Shown here piece by piece: positions 18,415 through 27,336 of a stretch of 64,000 nucleotides of DNA; the first letter of the stretch is position 1, and every line of letters begins with the position of its first letter. The notes under the pieces are model-generated. The model saw only the letters and a program-made list of their open reading frames with translations, did not search any database and was not told where the DNA came from. The DNA comes from Sedimenticola sp. (GTDB taxonomy: Bacteria > Pseudomonadota > Gammaproteobacteria > Chromatiales > Chromatiaceae), in contig JALXAM010000068.1 in assembly GCA_026992075.1 (NCBI GenBank), positions 38,474 to 102,473 of the forward strand. Direction: 5' to 3'. The position numbers and the translations under genes are program-made.

Positions 18415-19449
18415 GTGAAAAGAACCGTTTTTGTGGTGTTGGCGGCCTTGCTGGCCTCGCCACTTTGGGCCGCGCCCGATGGCAAGGCGCTCTACGAGGA
18501 GCACTGCAGCGCGTGCCACCAGAGCGAGGGCAAGGGCGGCATCGGCCTGCCTCTCACCGAGGAGATCCTTTCCCAGCTCACCGACGACTACATCGCCAAG
18601 ACCATTCGCAGCGGGCGGCCGGGGCGCATCATGCCCGCCTTCGTGGCCCTCAGCGATGCTCAGGTGGCGGCCATCCTGAAATATCTTCGCAGCTGGAGCA
18701 ACAAGCCGGCTCCGGTCTATCCCAAGCTGGCGGTGAAGGGGGATCCGGCGCGGGGCAAGAGGCTCTACCAGAAGCACTGCCAGCGCTGCCACGGCAAGGA
18801 CGGGGCGGGCGAGGGCAGCGGCACCGGAGTCACCCTGTCACGGGAACGCGAATTCATGGTGATGCCTGCGGCGATCAACAATCCCGGCTTCCAGCGCGCC
18901 GCCTCGGACGCCATGATCGCCGACATCATTCGCCGCGGGCGCAAGGTGGGTGGCATGCCCGCTTTCGACCGCAAGCTCAGTGACGCGGAGATCGGCGACC
19001 TGGTCTCCTATGTGCGCACCCTCGAGCCGTTGCCGCCGGTTCACGGCATGCCGGAGTGGGCCGGAAAGCCGGCCTACATCATGGAGTCCCCTTACGGCTT
19101 CGAGGAGACGGTGGATGCCATCAAACAGGCGCTCACCGGAGCCAATTTCCGCATCTTTCCTGCCAGGTACCTGGAGCAGGGACTCACCGACGAATTCAGC
19201 GTCAACACCAGGCAGGTGGCCATCCGCTTCTGCAACTTCAAGGAACTCTACCACCTGCTCAACATCGATCCTCGTTTGGGCACGGTATTGCCCTGCCGCA
19301 TCAATGTCATCGAACGCAACGGCAAGGTGCTGTTGGTCTCGGCCAACATGGTGGAGATCGCCAAGCTGTTCAACAACCGCGAGCTGCTGGAGGTGGCGGT
19401 GTTGATGGAAGAGATCATTCTTGGCGTGATGGAGGAGGCGACGCTATGA
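18415..19449 (+). CDS. Dihaem cytochrome c fused to a DUF302 domain
   Basis: Exported electron carrier of unknown partner. The 344 residues hold a signal peptide (to about A20), a first cytochrome c domain with CSACH at 31-35 and axial Met in IMPAF, a second with CQRCH near 121 and GGMPAF, and then a DUF302 domain (GFEETVDAIKQALTGANFRIF to the C-terminus). The GTG start at 18415 follows a strong GGAGAG Shine-Dalgarno sequence; the longer frame from 18286 lies inside parE. The stop overlaps the next gene by ATGA. Haem attachment is clear; the role of DUF302 is not known. Confidence 0.85.
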   Translation: MKRTVFVVLAALLASPLWAAPDGKALYEEHCSACHQSEGKGGIGLPLTEEILSQLTDDYIAKTIRSGRPGRIMPAFVALSDAQVAAILKYLRSWSNKPAPVYPKLAVKGDPARGKRLYQKHCQRCHGKDGAGEGSGTGVTLSREREFMVMPAAINNPGFQRAASDAMIADIIRRGRKVGGMPAFDRKLSDAEIGDLVSYVRTLEPLPPVHGMPEWAGKPAYIMESPYGFEETVDAIKQALTGANFRIFPARYLEQGLTDEFSVNTRQVAIRFCNFKELYHLLNIDPRLGTVLPCRINVIERNGKVLLVSANMVEIAKLFNNRELLEVAVLMEEIILGVMEEATL

Positions 19450-19952
19450 AGAGGCTGATTCCGTTCCTGCTGCTCCTCCTGCTGGCCCCGCCGCTCCAGG
19501 CCGAGCAGACCCTGCTCATGGTTCGGTTGGACATGAAGGCCCCGGATGCCATGGAGGTTCTCAAGGAGACCGTGCGCGAATACGGTTACGAGGTGGCGCA
19601 CGTCCAGCGCTGTGATGGCGGCATGTCCGAGTTCCACTACAAGACCGACTACTACCGGGTTCTCTTCTTCGGCAAGCTCAACGAAGTGCGGGGCATTCTC
19701 GAGCGCTATCCCGAGATGTCGCCCTATCTGCCCTTGAAGATCGCTGTGATCGCCGAGGAGGACCAAGCAGTACTGGCGGTATTGGATCCCCGGGCACTCA
19801 CTGCTCTGTTCGCCCGCACTCCGGAACTGGGAGTGCAGTTCGCCCGTTGGCACAATGATCTCGAAGCCATCTTCCAGGAGATGGTGGACTACGCCCGCCA
19901 GCGCCAGGGTAGACGCCCAGGTCATCCAGCCGCTGCCGGTTGCAAGCAGTAG
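19446..19952 (+). CDS. Exported DUF302 domain protein
   Basis: 168 residues: signal peptide (LIPFLLLLLLAPPLQA), then a DUF302-like domain (DAMEVLKETVREYGYEVAHVQRCDGGMSEF, YYRVLFFGKLNEVRGILERYPEMSPYLPLKIAVI, RALTALF). It is translationally coupled to the cytochrome-DUF302 gene and followed 15 bp later by parC. The pairing suggests the two DUF302 domains act together in the periplasm. No catalytic residues are obvious. Confidence 0.75.
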   Translation: MKRLIPFLLLLLLAPPLQAEQTLLMVRLDMKAPDAMEVLKETVREYGYEVAHVQRCDGGMSEFHYKTDYYRVLFFGKLNEVRGILERYPEMSPYLPLKIAVIAEEDQAVLAVLDPRALTALFARTPELGVQFARWHNDLEAIFQEMVDYARQRQGRRPGHPAAAGCKQ

Positions 19953-19967
19953 CGCCCTGACCACGTC

Positions 19968-22226
19968 ATGAGCGAATCCCAACATTACACCCCGGAGGGG
20001 ATCGAGCGCATCCCGCTGGCCGAGTTCACCGAACGGGCGTACCTGGACTATTCCATGTACGTCATTCTGGACCGGGCTTTGCCACACATTGGAGATGGGC
20101 TCAAGCCGGTGCAGCGGCGCATCGTCTATGCCATGTCGGAGCTGGGTCTGTCGGCCACCAGCAAGCACAAGAAGTCGGCCCGCACCGTGGGCGACGTGCT
20201 GGGCAAGTTCCATCCCCATGGTGACACCGCCTGCTACGAGGCCATGGTGCTCATGGCGCAGGATTTCTCCTACCGCTATCCGCTCATCGACGGCCAGGGC
20301 AACTGGGGTTCGCCCGACGATCCCAAGTCCTTCGCCGCCATGCGCTACACCGAGGCGCGTCTCACCCCCTACGCGAAGGTGCTGCTGCGGGAGCTGGGTC
20401 AGGGCACGGTGGAATGGGTGCCCAACTTCGACGGTACCCTGAAGGAGCCGGCGCTGCTGCCGGCGCGGTTGCCCAACGTGTTGCTCAACGGAGCCACCGG
20501 CATCGCGGTGGGCATGGCCACCGACATCCCGCCGCACAACCTGCGCGAGGTGGCCAGCGCCTGCATTCGCATGCTGGATTCTTCGCGCACCTCCCTGGAG
20601 GAGCTGTGCGAGCACATCCAGGGTCCCGACTATCCCACGGAGGCGGAGATCGTCACGCCGCGGGACGAGCTGCTCAAGCTCTACGCTAGCGGGCGGGGCA
20701 GCCTGCGCGCCCGGGCCCGCTGGGAGAAGGAGGAGGGCAGCATCGTCGTCACCGCCTTGCCCTACCAGGTCTCCGGCGCCCGCATCCTGGAGCAGATCGC
20801 CGGCCAGATGCGGGCGAAAAAACTGCCCTGGATCGAGGACCTGCGCGACGAATCGGATCACGAGAACCCCACGCGGCTGGTGATCGTGCCGCGTTCCAGC
20901 CGGGTCAACCTCGAACGGCTGATGTCACATTTGTTCGCCACCACCGACCTAGAGCGTAGCTACCGGGTCAACCTCAATGTCATCGGTCTGGATGGCCGGC
21001 CGCAGGTGAAGAACCTCAAGCAAATGCTGCAGGAATGGCTCCGTTTTCGCCTGGCCACGGTGCGGCGGCGCCTGCAGTATCGGCTCAACCAGGTGCTGGA
21101 CCGCCTCCATCTGCTGGACGGTCTGCTGGTGGCCTACCTCAACATCGACGAGGTGATCCGCATCATCCGCAGCGAGGACGAGCCCAAGCCGGTGCTGATG
21201 CGCCGCTTCGATCTCACCGAAGTGCAGGCGGACTACATTCTCGACACCAAGCTGCGGCAACTGGCGCGGCTGGAAGAGATGAAGATCCGTGCCGAGCAGG
21301 AGAAGCTCACGCAGGAACGGGCGGAGTTGGAGAAGATTCTGGGTTCCGAGCGGCGCTTGAAGACCCTGGTGAAGAAGGAGCTGGCGGCCGATGCCGAGGA
21401 GTTCGGTGACGAGCGCCGTTCCCCTCTGGTGGAAGACGCGGCTCCCGCCGAGGCCATGGACGAGAGCGAGCTGGCGCCCAGTGAGCCGGTCACCGTGGTG
21501 CTGTCGGAGAAGGGCTGGGTGCGTGCCGCCAAGGGGCACGAGATCGATCCTGCCGGGCTCAGTTACAAGGCGGGAGACGGTTACCTGGGATCGGTGCGGC
21601 TGCGCAGCAACCAACCGGTGGTCTTCCTCGACTCTACCGGACGGGCCTATTCACTGCTGGCTCACACCCTGCCTTCGGCGCGGGGACAGGGAGAGCCTCT
21701 CACCGGCCGTTTCTCTCCACCTTCCGGAGCCGGATTCGTGGCAGTGCTGGGAGGAGAACCGGAGCAGCGCTGGCTGCTCGCCTCCGATGCCGGCTATGGT
21801 TTCATCACCCGGGTGAAGTCGCTGTTGGCCAACAAGAAGAGTGGAAAGGCGGTGCTCAATCTGCCGAAGGGAGCGCGGGTGTTGCCTCCCTCCCCGGTCA
21901 CCGATCCCGATACCGACCGCCTGGTGGTGGTGACCAGCAGCGGCCGCATGCTGGTGATTCCGGTGAGTGACCTGCCCGAGCTGGCGCGTGGCAAGGGCAA
22001 CCGCATCATTGCCATTCCCGGCAAGAAGGTGGAGAGCCGTGAGGAATACCTGGTGGCCGTGGCGGTGGTGCCGGAGGGGGCGCGGGTGAAGCTGCTCTCG
22101 GGCAAGCGCCACCTGAATCTCAAGGCTGCCGATCTCAATGCCTACGAGGGGGAACGCGGCAAGCGGGGCAAGCTGCTGCCGCGTGGTTTCCAGCGGGTGG
22201 ATGGGCTGGAGGTGGTCTCCGGCTGA
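19968..22226 (+). CDS. parC: DNA topoisomerase IV subunit A
   Basis: Cleavage and religation subunit of topoisomerase IV. The 752 residues have the active-site region [23 protein letters not shown] preceded by [23 protein letters not shown], with the catalytic Tyr in [11 protein letters not shown], the coiled coil (about 400-470), and a C-terminal beta-pinwheel. The length agrees with ParC (about 750) rather than GyrA. It ends a parE-cytochrome-DUF302-parC operon. A repeat-rich gap follows. Confidence 0.96.
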   Translation: MSESQHYTPEGIERIPLAEFTERAYLDYSMYVILDRALPHIGDGLKPVQRRIVYAMSELGLSATSKHKKSARTVGDVLGKFHPHGDTACYEAMVLMAQDFSYRYPLIDGQGNWGSPDDPKSFAAMRYTEARLTPYAKVLLRELGQGTVEWVPNFDGTLKEPALLPARLPNVLLNGATGIAVGMATDIPPHNLREVASACIRMLDSSRTSLEELCEHIQGPDYPTEAEIVTPRDELLKLYASGRGSLRARARWEKEEGSIVVTALPYQVSGARILEQIAGQMRAKKLPWIEDLRDESDHENPTRLVIVPRSSRVNLERLMSHLFATTDLERSYRVNLNVIGLDGRPQVKNLKQMLQEWLRFRLATVRRRLQYRLNQVLDRLHLLDGLLVAYLNIDEVIRIIRSEDEPKPVLMRRFDLTEVQADYILDTKLRQLARLEEMKIRAEQEKLTQERAELEKILGSERRLKTLVKKELAADAEEFGDERRSPLVEDAAPAEAMDESELAPSEPVTVVLSEKGWVRAAKGHEIDPAGLSYKAGDGYLGSVRLRSNQPVVFLDSTGRAYSLLAHTLPSARGQGEPLTGRFSPPSGAGFVAVLGGEPEQRWLLASDAGYGFITRVKSLLANKKSGKAVLNLPKGARVLPPSPVTDPDTDRLVVVTSSGRMLVIPVSDLPELARGKGNRIIAIPGKKVESREEYLVAVAVVPEGARVKLLSGKRHLNLKAADLNAYEGERGKRGKLLPRGFQRVDGLEVVSG

Positions 22227-22243
22227 GGATTCCGTGAGATTCC

Positions 22244-22324
22244 GTAGGTCGGGCAAAGCGAAGCGTGCCCGACAAAAAGACAAAGAATGTCGGGCACGGC
22301 GCTGAGCGCCTTTGCCCGACCTAC
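22244..22324 (+). repeat. REP pair (BIME-like), long-stem variety
   Basis: GTAG (22244-22247) heads the palindrome GTCGGGCA...TGCCCGAC (22248-22273). It is mirrored by GTCGGGCA...TGCCCGAC at 22289-22320 closed by CTAC. Same head and stem core as the REPs at 9974, 10246, 23584 and 23622, but with longer loops. Located just after parC, where it could protect or end the transcript. Confidence 0.7.
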
Positions 22325-22332
22325 CTAACTGC

Positions 22333-22438
22333 GCCGCAAACGCGGTTTGCGGCTTGCTACAAAATCAATCGCTTACAGCGATCGATTTTGCCGGCACATC
22401 CTTGTGCCGAAGGAAGGCCCGAATTTTTCAGGCCTTCC
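22333..22438 (+). repeat. Array of four successive hairpins
   Basis: Four stem-loops follow each other: GCCGCAAAC/GTTTGCGGC (22333-22353), AAAATCAATCGC with GCGATCGATTTT (22361-22389, one mismatch), CGGCACA/TGTGCCG (22392-22409), and GGAAGGCC/GGCCTTCC (22412-22438). The parC-phosphoribulokinase gap of 273 bp thus contains nothing but palindromes. I see no coding sequence in it. Confidence 0.6.
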
Positions 22439-22467
22439 CTAACTCTCCACCCTTTATCTCATCCCCT

Positions 22468-22499
22468 CCCCAACCCTCCCCCACAAGCGGGGGAGGGGG
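22468..22499 (-). repeat. C-rich 32-bp hairpin repeat, copy 1
   Basis: CCCCAACCCTCCCCC, a four-base loop and GCGGGGGAGGGGG. The same 32-base unit recurs in inverse orientation at 63969-64000. It directly abuts the phosphoribulokinase stop codon, so it may act as a 3' stem-loop for that mRNA, although no U-tract follows. Confidence 0.6.
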
Positions 22500-23468
22500 T
22501 TACAGGTTGTTTCCCACCGCTTCGCGGTAGCGGTTTACCAGCTCGTGCACCATGGGGGCGCAGATCACCCGGATGGCGTGTTCGAGCTGTCCGCCGGGAA
22601 TCACCAGGGTGTTGCGCCGCGACATCCAGGAGCCCTTGATGCGCTTCAGGAAGTGGGGGAAGTCGTGTCCTTTGGGATCGCGGAAACGGATCACCACGAT
22701 GCTTTCGTCCAGGCTGGGCACTTCGCGCAGTACGAAGGGGTTGCTGGTGTCGGTGAGTGGCACCCGCTGGAAGTTGATGTCGGTGAGAGAGAACTGGGGC
22801 ACGATGTAGCGCACGTAATCGGACATGCGCCGCTCGATGGTCTGGACGGCGTTCTCCACCGGCTTGTTCTTGTGGTGTGCGTCGCGGTAGATTTTCTGGA
22901 TCCACTCTAGGTTGATCACCGGCACCACGCCGATGAGCAGGTCCACCCAGCGAGCGATGTCCAGTTCCGGCACCTCGCACAGTTTCACCTGGAGACGGCG
23001 GCGGATCACTTCCGGGTTGTGGGAAGGGGAGGTGTGGCGCTGGCTCCAGGGCCTTTCCGCGTAGCCGCCGTGCAGGCCGTCGTAGACCAGCACGTCGGTG
23101 CCGCCGGGGATCTCCTCCCAGGGCGTGAAGGAGCCCACCGGCTGGGCGTACATCTCTGCCAGCTCCTCGTTTTCCACGTAGCGCCGGCATAGGCCGGTGC
23201 CGGTGCGGGAATATTCCCGGAACAGCCCTTCCAGCCGTTCCAGGTGGTTGGCCTCCGGCGAGAAGTGGCTCAGACAGCGCCCCTTTTGGTGATAGCGTTC
23301 CACCATGTGGCGCATGGCCTTGCGGTCGTAACGGCGGAAAGCGTTGCCATCCACCCGGTAGCGGGTGATTCCCTCTTCCTTGAAGAGGCGGTCGAACACC
23401 CGTCGGAAAGTGGTGGTGCCGGCCCCCGACGAGCCGGTGAAGGCGATGATGGGATGCTTTACCGACAT
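22500..23468 (-). CDS. prk: Phosphoribulokinase (class I)
   Basis: Phosphorylates ribulose 5-phosphate to ribulose 1,5-bisphosphate, the RuBisCO substrate in the Calvin cycle. P-loop GSSGAGTTT at 12-20, ISHFSPEAN-like LSHFSPEANHLERL, the motif LLIGVVPVINLEWIQKI, FQRVPLTDTSNPFV, and C-terminal VIPGGQLEHAIRVI. At 322 residues it is about 30 longer than the usual 290, with most of the extra between YDGLHGG and the LLIGVV strand. No RuBisCO or other cbb genes are in the window. The E. coli-type PrkB of unknown role is the alternative; the overall Sat-plus-PRK picture favours autotrophy. Confidence 0.85.
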   Translation of the reverse strand: MSVKHPIIAFTGSSGAGTTTFRRVFDRLFKEEGITRYRVDGNAFRRYDRKAMRHMVERYHQKGRCLSHFSPEANHLERLEGLFREYSRTGTGLCRRYVENEELAEMYAQPVGSFTPWEEIPGGTDVLVYDGLHGGYAERPWSQRHTSPSHNPEVIRRRLQVKLCEVPELDIARWVDLLIGVVPVINLEWIQKIYRDAHHKNKPVENAVQTIERRMSDYVRYIVPQFSLTDINFQRVPLTDTSNPFVLREVPSLDESIVVIRFRDPKGHDFPHFLKRIKGSWMSRRNTLVIPGGQLEHAIRVICAPMVHELVNRYREAVGNNL

Positions 23469-23541
23469 GATTCACCACGAGATTTTTCGGGGCGATTGGC
23501 GGTTTTTATAGCACAGTCGGCGGATAACCTCATCCATTCGG

Positions 23542-23580
23542 GGGAAATGGGAGCAGGGAAATGGGAGCAGGGAAATGGGG
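23542..23580 (+). repeat. 14-bp tandem repeat, about 2.8 copies
   Basis: The unit GGGAAATGGGAGCA occurs at 23542-23555 and 23556-23569, with a partial third copy to 23580. It lies upstream of the phosphoribulokinase start, next to a REP pair. Confidence 0.6.
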
Positions 23581-23583
23581 CAG

Positions 23584-23643
23584 GTAGGTCGGACTTCAGT
23601 CCGACGAAACGCCACCTGGATGTCGGGCTGAAGCCCGACCTAC
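23584..23643 (+). repeat. REP pair (BIME-like)
   Basis: GTAG plus GTCGGACT-TC-AGTCCGAC (23584-23605), a 16-base spacer, then GTCGGGCT-GA-AGCCCGAC plus CTAC (23622-23643). The left copy carries a compensatory G-to-A and C-to-T change in the stem, evidence that the hairpin itself is conserved. Confidence 0.75.
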
Positions 23644-23664
23644 GACCCGTTGGGGGTGAGGGCG

Positions 23665-25293
23665 CTACCAGGGGCGCGGTTCGCGCAGAGGGGCGGTTCG
23701 GGATCTCACCGCCCGTTGCTCGTCCAGCAGGAACTGGTTGCGCAGCAGGTAGGCGGGGTTGCCCTCGGCCTGTTCCAGCCACTGTTCCATCAGACCCATG
23801 GCGCCGCGGCCGCTGCGCTGGGTCTCCAGGTCGGTGAGGCTCTCTTCCTGTCCCTCCTGCTGGCTTTCCTCTGAACCTTGGGCGCCGAGCTGGTCGAAGT
23901 TCTCCACCGCGCCCTGCTCGCGGCTGGCGTCCTCGGCGTTGAAGGTCTCGGTTTCGCCAGCAGGACCCCGGGTACGTTCCATGGGGGGCCTTTCTCCCGG
24001 TGGGCGGGGGCGCTCGAGCTGTCGTTCACTCTCGCCAGCCTGCTCCGGCTCCTCCGGAGCCTGCTCTTCTTCTCCCTTGCCCGTGGCCTGCTGTTGCCGC
24101 TGTTCCGCTTCGCCGCCCCGGGTCTCCTGCTCCTCCTTCTCGCCCTCTCCGGCGCCTGGTTTTTCCTCGGTCCCCTCGGCGCCCTCTTCGAGAGGCTGCT
24201 CCCTGGAGGCTTCGGGGGAGGTGCCTCCCTCCTTCTCCTTGCGTTGCTGCTCTCCGGCACCTTGCTCCTTTTGCTGTTCTCCTTCGCGGGTGCCGGCGGA
24301 CTCCTCCTTGCGCTCCTTTTCGCCCGATTCCGAACCGCCGGGCTGCTCCTGTACCTGCTCACCCCCGGCCTGCTTCTGCTCGGTACCCTGTTCGCCTCCC
24401 TTCTGTTCACTCTGGGAGGGTTGTTCTCCAGCCTGCTGCTCCTCGCTTTCCTGGCCTGTGCCACCCTGGGAGGTCTGGGCCTCCTGCTTCCCCGATTGCT
24501 CCTGTTCCGAATTCTCCCCGCCGGATGACTGCTGCTCGCTCTGCTGTTCACCCTGCTGTTGTGGTTCCGAGGACTGCTGGCCGCTGGACTGCTGTTCCGA
24601 CTGCTGCTGCTGGCCGGATTGCTGCTGCTCCTGTTGCTGCTCTCCGGACTGCTGCTGTTGCTGTTGGCCTTGCTGCTGCTGCTGGGACTGTTGTTGCTCG
24701 GACTCCTGCTGTTGTTGCGACTGCTGCTCCTGGGACTCCTGTTGCTGGGGCTGTTGTTCCTGTTGGTCCTGCTGTTGCTGCCGTGTTTCCTCCTGGGGTT
24801 GCTTCTCCTGCTGTTGCTGTCCGCTGGCCTGTTGTTGCAGGCGTTCTTCCTGGCGCTTCCGTTCCTCTTCTTTTTTCTTTTGTTCCTCCTCCTGTTTCTC
24901 GCGTTCGGCCTCCGCGCGCGCCAGCAGGGCGTTCACCAGCGTGAGGTTGTAGCGGGCATCGGCATGATCGGGCACCTGCTCCAATACCCGCCTGTAGCTT
25001 TCCGCGGCGGCCCGAAGGTTGCCCATGCGCAGTTGACTGTTGCCGAGGTTGTAGAGCGCCTCGGGCAGCCGCTCCTCGTCCCGGACTTTGGCAAAGGCTT
25101 CCGCCGCCCGGTCGAAATGGCCGGCCCGATACCAGGCCACCCCCTGGCGGAAAGGATCGTGGAACCGCTGTGCCGCGGCCAGGTACTCCCCTTTTTCGTA
25201 CAGCTTCTGCGCCTCCTGCTCGTTGTTGAGGAAGAGGCTGGCGCCGGCGGGGAGCGAAACCAGCAGCAGGATGGTCAATATCGCCTGGTTCAT
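23665..25293 (-). CDS. TPR protein with long Gln/Glu-rich tail (BatC-like)
   Basis: Last gene of the MoxR-VWA operon. The 542 residues have a signal peptide (MNQAILTILLLVSLPAGA), about three TPR units (residues 25-125; ALYNLGNSQLRMGNLRAAAESYRRVLEQVPDHADARYNL), a charged helix, then roughly 320 residues of low-complexity Gln/Glu/Ser/Gly (about 145-470), and an ordered-looking end (AMGLMEQWLEQAEGNPAYLLRNQFLLDEQR) that is typical of this family. The start is the ATG at 25293, 4 bp overlapping the VWA gene; the frame stays open to 26271, but that extension shadows the VWA gene. Probably periplasmic. Confidence 0.8.
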   Translation of the reverse strand: MNQAILTILLLVSLPAGASLFLNNEQEAQKLYEKGEYLAAAQRFHDPFRQGVAWYRAGHFDRAAEAFAKVRDEERLPEALYNLGNSQLRMGNLRAAAESYRRVLEQVPDHADARYNLTLVNALLARAEAEREKQEEEQKKKEEERKRQEERLQQQASGQQQQEKQPQEETRQQQQDQQEQQPQQQESQEQQSQQQQESEQQQSQQQQQGQQQQQQSGEQQQEQQQSGQQQQSEQQSSGQQSSEPQQQGEQQSEQQSSGGENSEQEQSGKQEAQTSQGGTGQESEEQQAGEQPSQSEQKGGEQGTEQKQAGGEQVQEQPGGSESGEKERKEESAGTREGEQQKEQGAGEQQRKEKEGGTSPEASREQPLEEGAEGTEEKPGAGEGEKEEQETRGGEAEQRQQQATGKGEEEQAPEEPEQAGESERQLERPRPPGERPPMERTRGPAGETETFNAEDASREQGAVENFDQLGAQGSEESQQEGQEESLTDLETQRSGRGAMGLMEQWLEQAEGNPAYLLRNQFLLDEQRAVRSRTAPLREPRPW

Positions 25294-26306
25294 GGTGCGC
25301 CCCTTGCATAACGGGACCGCGGCCCGAACAGATAGAGTACCAGCAGCGCCACCGGGAGCAGCGGCAGATAGAAGCGCTCGTTCCACACCCGGGTGGGCTG
25401 GCCCTCCACCTGGACGCGGTCGGCCTCTTCCAGGATTTCTTCTAGTACGGCGCGCACATCCTTGTTGTGGTAGTCGGCCCGTTGGTAGAGGCCACCTCCC
25501 AGTTCCGCCAGTCGCTTCAGCTCCTGGTCGTCGAGACGGGAGATCACCGCCATGCCGTTGGGTTGGGTGACGTAGGGCACCGGGCCGCCGCCCTCGGTCC
25601 CCACCCCGAGAATGTGGAGCCGGATGTTCTGCTGGCGCAGCTCGCGCACCTTTTCCTCCAGCCCCGGCTCCTGGAAATCGCCATCGGTGATGAGGAGCAG
25701 ATCCCGGGTGATGCGATGATCCTGCTCCTCCGGCGTGAACAGCAACGCGGCCTTCTCCAACGCGTTCACCAGCCGGGTGCCCTGCAGGCGGACCAGGTCG
25801 GTGGTGATGCCGGGCAGCAGCCGCTTCAGCGTCTCCATGTCCTCGGTGAGCGGCGAGACCACGTGCGCCACGGTGGCGAAGGCCACCAGGCCGATGCGAA
25901 TACCGGGATTGAGCCGCAGCAGATCCTGGATCTCCTGCTTGGCGCGGGCCAGGCGGGAGGGGCGCACATCCTGGATCTTCATGGAGGCGGAGATGTCGAG
26001 CAGTATCACCAGTTCCGCCGCCGGCTGGAAGGCGGAGATGCGCTGGTAGTCCCAGCGGGGGCCGGCCATGGCGCTCACCGCCAGCGCCCAGGCCAGGCTC
26101 CAGGCCGCCAGCACTTGCCAGCGTGAACCCTGGGTGTGCTTCGTTTCCCCGGTGAGATGGGGCATCAGCTCGGCATCCGCATACAGGTATTCGCGGCCGC
26201 GCCGGCGCAGGGGCTGGCTGAACCGCAGCCACAGCAACACCGCGGGAATGGCCAGCAGCAGCCAGAACCACTGGGGCTGGGCGAAATGGAACCCCGACTC
26301 AGCCAT
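25290..26306 (-). CDS. VWA domain membrane protein (BatB-like)
   Basis: 338 residues: N-terminal membrane helices (FWLLLAIPAVLLWL and the Ala/Trp-rich second segment near residue 70), a von Willebrand A domain with MIDAS residues in ILLDISASMKIQDV and LLITDGDFQEPG, and a C-terminal helix (LPLLPVALLVLYLFG). It overlaps the upstream VWA gene by 8 bp and the TPR gene by 4 bp. The metal-binding VWA domain faces the periplasm in related proteins; the ligand is unknown. Confidence 0.86.
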   Translation of the reverse strand: MAESGFHFAQPQWFWLLLAIPAVLLWLRFSQPLRRRGREYLYADAELMPHLTGETKHTQGSRWQVLAAWSLAWALAVSAMAGPRWDYQRISAFQPAAELVILLDISASMKIQDVRPSRLARAKQEIQDLLRLNPGIRIGLVAFATVAHVVSPLTEDMETLKRLLPGITTDLVRLQGTRLVNALEKAALLFTPEEQDHRITRDLLLITDGDFQEPGLEEKVRELRQQNIRLHILGVGTEGGGPVPYVTQPNGMAVISRLDDQELKRLAELGGGLYQRADYHNKDVRAVLEEILEEADRVQVEGQPTRVWNERFYLPLLPVALLVLYLFGPRSRYARGAP

Positions 26307-27336
26307 GCATGCCTCCGGTGAAGCGGCGCCAGCGGGCACCGGGGAACAGTCCCAGCAGCAGCAGGCTCAGCAGGGCCAGCCCCAGGGGCCAGCGGAACAG
26401 GGGGCGGGGTATGTAGACGGTACGGGACTCCGCCTTGCTCTTTTCGAGCTCGTTGATGCGCTGCGAGATCTGCTCCAGCGCATTGGCATCGCTGGCACGG
26501 AAATAGGCGCCGCCGGTGAGCTCGGCGATCTTCTTCATGGTGGCCTCGTCGAAGCCCAGGTCGGAACGATAGACCAGCCGCCCCTCCTCGAAGATGGGCA
26601 CCTCCTTCTGGTGGCTGCCCACACCGATGGTATAGATGCGGATTCCCTCCTTGGCCGCCAGGCGGGCGGCATCCAGTGGCGGCAGGGTGCCGGCGGTGTT
26701 CTCCCCGTCGGCAACCAGGATCAGAACCCGGGAGCCGGGGGGACGTTCGCGCAGTTTCTTGATGCCCAGGCCGATGGCGTCGCCGATGGCGGTGCCGTCT
26801 CCGGCGATGCGGGGCACCAGGTTGTCCAGCAGCTGACGCACCGCCCGCCGGTCCAGGGTGAGGGGCGAGAGCACGAAGGCCTGGTTGCCGAAGATGATGA
26901 GGCCCACCCGATCCCCCTCACGCTGCTCGATGAAACGTCCCATCACCCCTTTCACCACCTGTATGCGGCTCACCTGCTGACCGTTGACGGTGAAGTCCAG
27001 CGCCTCCATGGAATGGGAGGCGTCCACCGCCAGCATCAGGTCATAGCCCTCCACCTGTTGATCGGTATAGGGCTGCAACCATTGTGGTCGCATCAGGGCC
27101 AGGGTCAGCCCCAGCCAGAGCAGCAGTACCAGCAGGCGTTCCAGGCGCGAACCCCGGCTGAGCCCGGGGCGCTGGCCACGGAAGGCCGTTTTCAGTCGTT
27201 CGAGAGCGGGATAGAGCAGGGTGGTGCGGCGCTGCTGGTAGTCCTCGAGGATCTCCAGGCGTCGTCGGGCCGACAGCCACTGGTAGAGGGGCAGCAGGAG
27301 CAGGAGCACCATCCAGGGCCACTGGAAATGGATCAC
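26299..27336 (-). CDS. VWA domain membrane protein (BatA-like)
   Basis: 345 residues with the usual BatA layout: two N-terminal membrane helices (WMVLLLLLPLYQWL and LLVLLLWLGLTLALM), a VWA domain with MIDAS motif LAVDASHSMEAL, threonine loop and LILVADGENTAGT, and a C-terminal membrane helix before FPGARWRRF. Translation is coupled at both ends. With its BatB neighbour it likely forms a membrane VWA pair served by the MoxR ATPase. Confidence 0.87.
   Translation of the reverse strand: MIHFQWPWMVLLLLLPLYQWLSARRRLEILEDYQQRRTTLLYPALERLKTAFRGQRPGLSRGSRLERLLVLLLWLGLTLALMRPQWLQPYTDQQVEGYDLMLAVDASHSMEALDFTVNGQQVSRIQVVKGVMGRFIEQREGDRVGLIIFGNQAFVLSPLTLDRRAVRQLLDNLVPRIAGDGTAIGDAIGLGIKKLRERPPGSRVLILVADGENTAGTLPPLDAARLAAKEGIRIYTIGVGSHQKEVPIFEEGRLVYRSDLGFDEATMKKIAELTGGAYFRASDANALEQISQRINELEKSKAESRTVYIPRPLFRWPLGLALLSLLLLGLFPGARWRRFTGGMHG

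Noticed and set aside
24550..24850. CRISPR-like or tandem-repeat array
   Set aside because: The CTG/TTG-rich periodicity is codon repetition for Gln (and Glu) in the TPR protein, without fixed-length repeats and spacers.
23665..26271. A single 868-residue minus-strand reading frame
   Set aside because: Only the part from 25293 downward is the TPR/Gln-rich gene; the upstream 326 codons lie in a different frame over the VWA gene, which has clear MIDAS motifs, and are compositionally biased shadow sequence.
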